A DNA stretch of 8,304 nucleotides, taken from Thiotrichaceae bacterium. GTDB taxonomy: Bacteria > Pseudomonadota > Gammaproteobacteria > SZUA-229. Where the stretch lies: positions 11,331 through 19,634 of the forward strand of contig NVWZ01000027.1 of the NCBI GenBank assembly GCA_002746365.1, written 5' to 3'. The stretch's first letter is position 1. Each line of letters opens with the position of its first letter. Both the position numbers and the translations under genes were made by a program. This document shows positions 5,234 through 8,304 of this stretch, piece after piece. Below the pieces are notes generated by a model. It did no database searches, had not been told where the DNA came from, and worked only from the letters and a program-made list of their open reading frames with translations.

Positions 5234-6412
5234 TTAGTTTACTATCCACTGCCCATCTTTCTGTACAAGGGTTTTGTTACAGCCCATCGACTCGGCGTCT
5301 AATTCTTGACCAGGTAGTTGTTCTATAACAATTTCCCCTTGCCCACGTAACTCAGCAATTTTATTTTTATCGACATCAGTCGGTGCAAAAACTTTTTCTT
5401 GTACAACAAACTGCTTGACCGATAATTGATTCAGCACTTTTAAATCCGTGCTGAATCCTGTTGCCGCTCGCGCGCGACCAAAAACTTTGCCGATGTCATC
5501 ATACCGGCCACCACGTGCTATCGCCTGCCCTAATCCTGGCACAAACGCCGCGAACACCACGCCCGTTTTATAGTGGTAACCGTGCAATTCAGACAAATCG
5601 AAATGAACCTGCGTTTCTGACAAAACTGAACCATAACGTTGCCACATTAACTCCGCCGTCTTTTGCAGATAATCTATCGCCTGCTTTACTGAATCGTCGG
5701 CTTTTGCTAATACTGTTCTAGCTTTTTTGAATATTGATTTATCACCGTTGAGTGAAGATAATTCTGACAGCATGGCTTTTACATCGGTATCGATATCAAG
5801 TGATGCCAGTAATGTATTAATTTCAGTCACCGCTTTGCGTTGCAACATATCAAATAGCTGACTTTCTGTTTCTTCTGATAAACCCGCCTGTTTCGCAAGA
5901 CCGCGATAAATATCAACGTTACCTAAATCAAGATAGACATCGTTTACTTCCATCGCAGTGAAGGTCTGTAACATTAAACCAATTATTTCAACTTCAGATT
6001 CAATGCCAGCGTGACCGTACAATTCCGCACCTACCTGAAGCGGACTTCTACTGTCACCAATACTTTCTGGTTTTGTGCGCAATACCGTTCCGATATAACA
6101 TAAACGTGTAGGCACATCGCGCTGTAACTGATGAGCATCAATACGCGCAACCTGAGGTGTCATGTCTGCGCGAAGTCCGAGCGTACGACCTGAAACCTGA
6201 TCCACTAATTTAAACGTTTGCAGGTCGAGATCATGGCCGGTACCGGTGAGTAACGATTCGATAAAATCGATGGTCGGCGGCATCACTAACTCATACCCCC
6301 AGGTGGCGTATAAATCGAGCAACATACGACGCATCGATTCAAATTTTGCCGCTTGTTCCGGCAAAACTTCTTCAATACCTTCAGGTAATGTCCAGTGTTG
6401 TTTCGTTGTCAT
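5234..6412 (-). CDS. hisZ: ATP phosphoribosyltransferase regulatory subunit
   Basis: HisZ is a histidyl-tRNA synthetase paralogue that does not charge tRNA. It binds short-form HisG to make the active, histidine-inhibited enzyme for the first step of histidine synthesis. The 392-residue length fits HisZ and lacks the extra C-terminal anticodon-binding domain of HisRS. Class II synthetase-like parts are clear: PEGIEEVLPEQA at 10-21, RTLGLRADMTPQVAR at 76-90, RLCYIGTVLR at 103-112, QVGAELYG at 126-133, and GGRYDDIG at 301-308 followed by ATGFS at 317-321. Its place between hflC/DUF2065 and purA is the usual gammaproteobacterial setting. The start at 6412 gives the normal N terminus, though the Shine-Dalgarno site is poor (AAAG too close to the ATG). 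The 89 bp gap before it contains a direct repeat CCAGGAA (6438-6444, 6450-6456) of unknown meaning. HisG must be encoded elsewhere. Confidence 0.95.
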   Translation of the reverse strand: MTTKQHWTLPEGIEEVLPEQAAKFESMRRMLLDLYATWGYELVMPPTIDFIESLLTGTGHDLDLQTFKLVDQVSGRTLGLRADMTPQVARIDAHQLQRDVPTRLCYIGTVLRTKPESIGDSRSPLQVGAELYGHAGIESEVEIIGLMLQTFTAMEVNDVYLDLGNVDIYRGLAKQAGLSEETESQLFDMLQRKAVTEINTLLASLDIDTDVKAMLSELSSLNGDKSIFKKARTVLAKADDSVKQAIDYLQKTAELMWQRYGSVLSETQVHFDLSELHGYHYKTGVVFAAFVPGLGQAIARGGRYDDIGKVFGRARAATGFSTDLKVLNQLSVKQFVVQEKVFAPTDVDKNKIAELRGQGEIVIEQLPGQELDAESMGCNKTLVQKDGQWIVN

Positions 6413-6501
6413 ATCTTTGATTGCTAATCTTTTATTACCAGGAACCCGTCCAGGAATAGAGAGCCTATTACGGCAGAGCTTCTAGCCTTTTTAAGCAGAC
6501 C

Positions 6502-6687
6502 TTATCTAACCAGATAGAGAACAATCACGCCCGCCAGCATACTCAGAAAACCCAATATTCTTAGTACATTATCGGATTGCTGTGCAGCTTGCGACATGGC
6601 ATTACGCCAGCTCTTTGGGCTAATAAAAGGCAACATACCTTCAAATACCAGCATAAGTGCAAGCGCAGGAATGATACTCTCCCACAT
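6502..6687 (-). CDS. yjeT: DUF2065 family small membrane protein (YjeT-like)
   Basis: This 61-residue inner-membrane protein has two hydrophobic helices, about 5-22 and 43-60, joined by a polar loop with the FISPKSWR motif at 21-28 typical of DUF2065. Length and position directly after hflC match E. coli YjeT and its relatives. The function is unknown; constant linkage to hflKC suggests, but does not show, a role with the HflKC-FtsH complex. It starts only 4 bp after the hflC stop and has a weak Shine-Dalgarno site (AAGAAG, far upstream), so translation is probably coupled to hflC. Confidence 0.9.
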   Translation of the reverse strand: MWESIIPALALMLVFEGMLPFISPKSWRNAMSQAAQQSDNVLRILGFLSMLAGVIVLYLVR

Positions 6688-6691
6688 GGGT

Positions 6692-7564
6692 TTATTTTAT
6701 CTTCTTACCCGATGGATCTTTAAAGTAACGGAAATAATCTGAGTCCGGTCGCAGCAATATCACATCACTCGCATTCGAAAAGTTTCTAGTGTAGGCGGTT
6801 AAACTACGAGTAAACTTGTAGAACTCCCGATCCTGATTAAAGGCTTTTGCGTAAATTTCAGTTGCTTTCGCATCACCTTCACCACGGACGACTTCAGAAT
6901 CACGGTAGGCTTCTGCAACCAGTACACTACGCTGACGATCGGCATCAGCTTGAATACGTTCTGATGCTTCATGACCTTTAGAACGAAAATCTCGCGCTTC
7001 ACGTTCACGCTCTGCACGCATACGTTGGTAAACGGAGTTACTCACACGTTCTGGGTAGTCCACCTTCTTAACACGGACGTCAACGACTTCAATACCTAAT
7101 GATTTTGCGCGTTCTGATGATTGCTTTGTCATCAGGTCCATAATCTGTGTACGATCGCCAGATATGATTTCCTGAATGGTGCGTTTACCAAATTCATCGC
7201 GTAGCCCGTTATTAATATTTTCATATAACAAACGTCCTGCCGTTAACTCGTCACCTTGTGTGGTTTTATAGTACTGGATTACATCGGTAATTCGCCATTT
7301 CACGTAAGAATCAACAATTAAGTCTTTCTTTTCCTGTGTAAGAAATCGTTCAGGCTTCTGGTCAATGGTCAAAATTCGATTATCAAATTTTTTCACATTA
7401 TTTATAAACGGCATTTTTATATGCAGACCCGGTTCAAATTCCGATTTAATAATTTCACCGAACTGGAACAAAAGTACTTCCTGGCGTTCATCAACTGAAA
7501 ATACTGATGCCCATATCAGCAGCGCAAATAAAGGAACAAAAACTTTTAAACTATTAACTAACAT
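6692..7564 (-). CDS. hflC: HflC, SPFH-domain regulator of FtsH
   Basis: HflC pairs with HflK in a large membrane-anchored ring around the FtsH protease and limits its attack on membrane proteins. The 290 residues show an N-terminal membrane anchor (about 6-23), an SPFH/Band 7 domain starting with VDERQEVLLFQFGE (24-37) and EPGLHIKMPF (44-53), a charged coiled-coil segment (about 175-235, with MRAEREREARDFRSKG), and the conserved C-terminal PDSDYFRYF (273-281). The length is at the short end of the family, lacking the insert some relatives carry. The start shares one base with the hflK stop (TAATG), and a strong GAGGAG lies 7-8 bases upstream inside hflK, so the two are translated together in matching amounts. 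Confidence 0.97.
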   Translation of the reverse strand: MLVNSLKVFVPLFALLIWASVFSVDERQEVLLFQFGEIIKSEFEPGLHIKMPFINNVKKFDNRILTIDQKPERFLTQEKKDLIVDSYVKWRITDVIQYYKTTQGDELTAGRLLYENINNGLRDEFGKRTIQEIISGDRTQIMDLMTKQSSERAKSLGIEVVDVRVKKVDYPERVSNSVYQRMRAEREREARDFRSKGHEASERIQADADRQRSVLVAEAYRDSEVVRGEGDAKATEIYAKAFNQDREFYKFTRSLTAYTRNFSNASDVILLRPDSDYFRYFKDPSGKKIK

Positions 7565-8304
7565 TATCGTGCTCCTCTTGAACGTAGACTATCAATTCTG
7601 GTGCTTTGATTATTTTTGTTTACACCACGCTGCTGGATGTCTCTTAAAATATCGGCTGAGACTTTTTTCTGACTCATTGCATCAGTACTACTGCTACGTT
7701 CCATCAATTTATCCAATGGTAAATAAAGCAAATTATTTCCGCCTTCTACATCAACCATTACTTTCGAACTATTACTTAGCACCGATTCCATCATGTCGAG
7801 GTACAAACGTTCTCGTGTAATCTGTGGTGATTTTTTGTACTCTTTTAGTAACTGAGTAAAACGCTCGGCTTCACCTTCAGCTCTGGTGATAACTTCGTTC
7901 TTATACGCATCAGCCTCTTCACGCATACGAGCAGATGCACCGCGTGCTTTTGGTAGCACTTCATTACGGTACGCTTCTGCTTCATTTTTGAAACGCTCTT
8001 CATCCTCACGTGCCTGGGTCACATCATCAAAAGCATCTTTAACGGCTTCAGGCGGTTTAGCGCTCTGAATGTTCACTTTAAATATATGCAAACCCGTACC
8101 GTAGTTATTAACAATACTCTGAATGATATCTTTAACCTGTATCGCAATTTCTCCACGACCTTCGGTGATGACATAATCCATTTTACTGCGGCCAATACTC
8201 TGACGTAATGCACTCTCTGTAACCTGGGATAGAGAAATTTCCGGATTTTTAACATTGAATAAGTATTTTTCAGCGTTATCAATTTGATATTGAACGGTAC
8301 CAAA
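7564..8304 (-). CDS. hflK: HflK, partial (C-terminal 246 residues)
   Basis: The frame is open to the window edge, so the start and the membrane anchor lie beyond 8304. The ATG at 8179-8181 is internal (the M in SALRQSIGRSKMDYVITEGR). Counting from the edge, residues 1-90 are the rest of the SPFH domain (VQYQI.....YLFNV..PE, then SALRQ.IGRS..DY), residues 90-170 form a charged coiled coil (AFDDVTQAREDEERFKNEAEAYRNEV and on), and LLYLPLDKL at 192-200 is the family's conserved end segment. A polar tail of about 45 residues follows, ending RSRGAR. It is the partner of HflC in the FtsH-regulating complex and is the first gene in this window of the minus-strand operon; hflX and hfq would be expected upstream, outside the window. 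Confidence 0.97.
   Translation of the reverse strand, partial: FGTVQYQIDNAEKYLFNVKNPEISLSQVTESALRQSIGRSKMDYVITEGRGEIAIQVKDIIQSIVNNYGTGLHIFKVNIQSAKPPEAVKDAFDDVTQAREDEERFKNEAEAYRNEVLPKARGASARMREEADAYKNEVITRAEGEAERFTQLLKEYKKSPQITRERLYLDMMESVLSNSSKVMVDVEGGNNLLYLPLDKLMERSSSTDAMSQKKVSADILRDIQQRGVNKNNQSTRIDSLRSRGAR

Noticed and set aside
7365..7820. Plus-strand ORF of 151 residues opposite hflC and hflK
   Set aside because: It lies antisense to two conserved genes and shows no domain; it is a shadow frame.
8179..8181. ATG as the start of hflK
   Set aside because: The frame continues without a stop to 8304 with clearly conserved HflK sequence (SALRQSIGRSKMDY), so this Met is internal.

Overview
The window looks like chromosomal DNA of a gammaproteobacterium of moderate to low GC. 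The main evidence is the right half. It carries the conserved minus-strand order hflK, hflC, DUF2065 (yjeT-like), hisZ, purA, which is the layout seen in Pseudomonas-type genomes and, without hisZ, in E. coli. The genus cannot be named from the sequence alone; a marine or sulfur/methyl-oxidising type is only a guess from the style of the repeats.

Right part (3731-8304, minus strand): hflK enters truncated at the window edge. It overlaps hflC by one base (TAATG), and hflC is followed after 4 bp by a small two-helix DUF2065 membrane protein. HflK and HflC form the SPFH complex that controls the FtsH protease. After an 89 bp gap comes hisZ, the regulatory subunit of ATP phosphoribosyltransferase. 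After a further 142 bp gap that holds a large inverted repeat comes purA, adenylosuccinate synthetase, closed by a clear intrinsic terminator.

Middle part (about 2870-3730): about 860 bp with no convincing gene. It is packed with repeats: a REPIN-like pair of inverted hairpins with a perfect palindrome between them, an eight-copy GGTTTTT tandem tract, and a cluster of nested perfect palindromes. This looks like the buffer between the core operon and an accessory region.

Left part (about 437-2945, minus strand): four small AT-rich genes, all pointing the same way. In order of reading they encode an unrecognised lipoprotein, a lipoprotein with a C-terminal SHOCT domain, a periplasmic class II-type cytochrome c, and a CopZ-N-like zinc/[2Fe-2S] protein. 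Directly after each of the first three genes is an imperfect palindrome of 50-70 bp. The three palindromes share the core GACCA...TA(T/C)ACGCCG. Two have recognisable attC-type outer boxes and the third is weak. The best reading is a short array of integron gene cassettes without an integrase in view (a CALIN). It is not proven, because no intI or attI is visible. The left edge (1-436) holds a long hairpin with a pseudoknot-capable arm and no confident gene.
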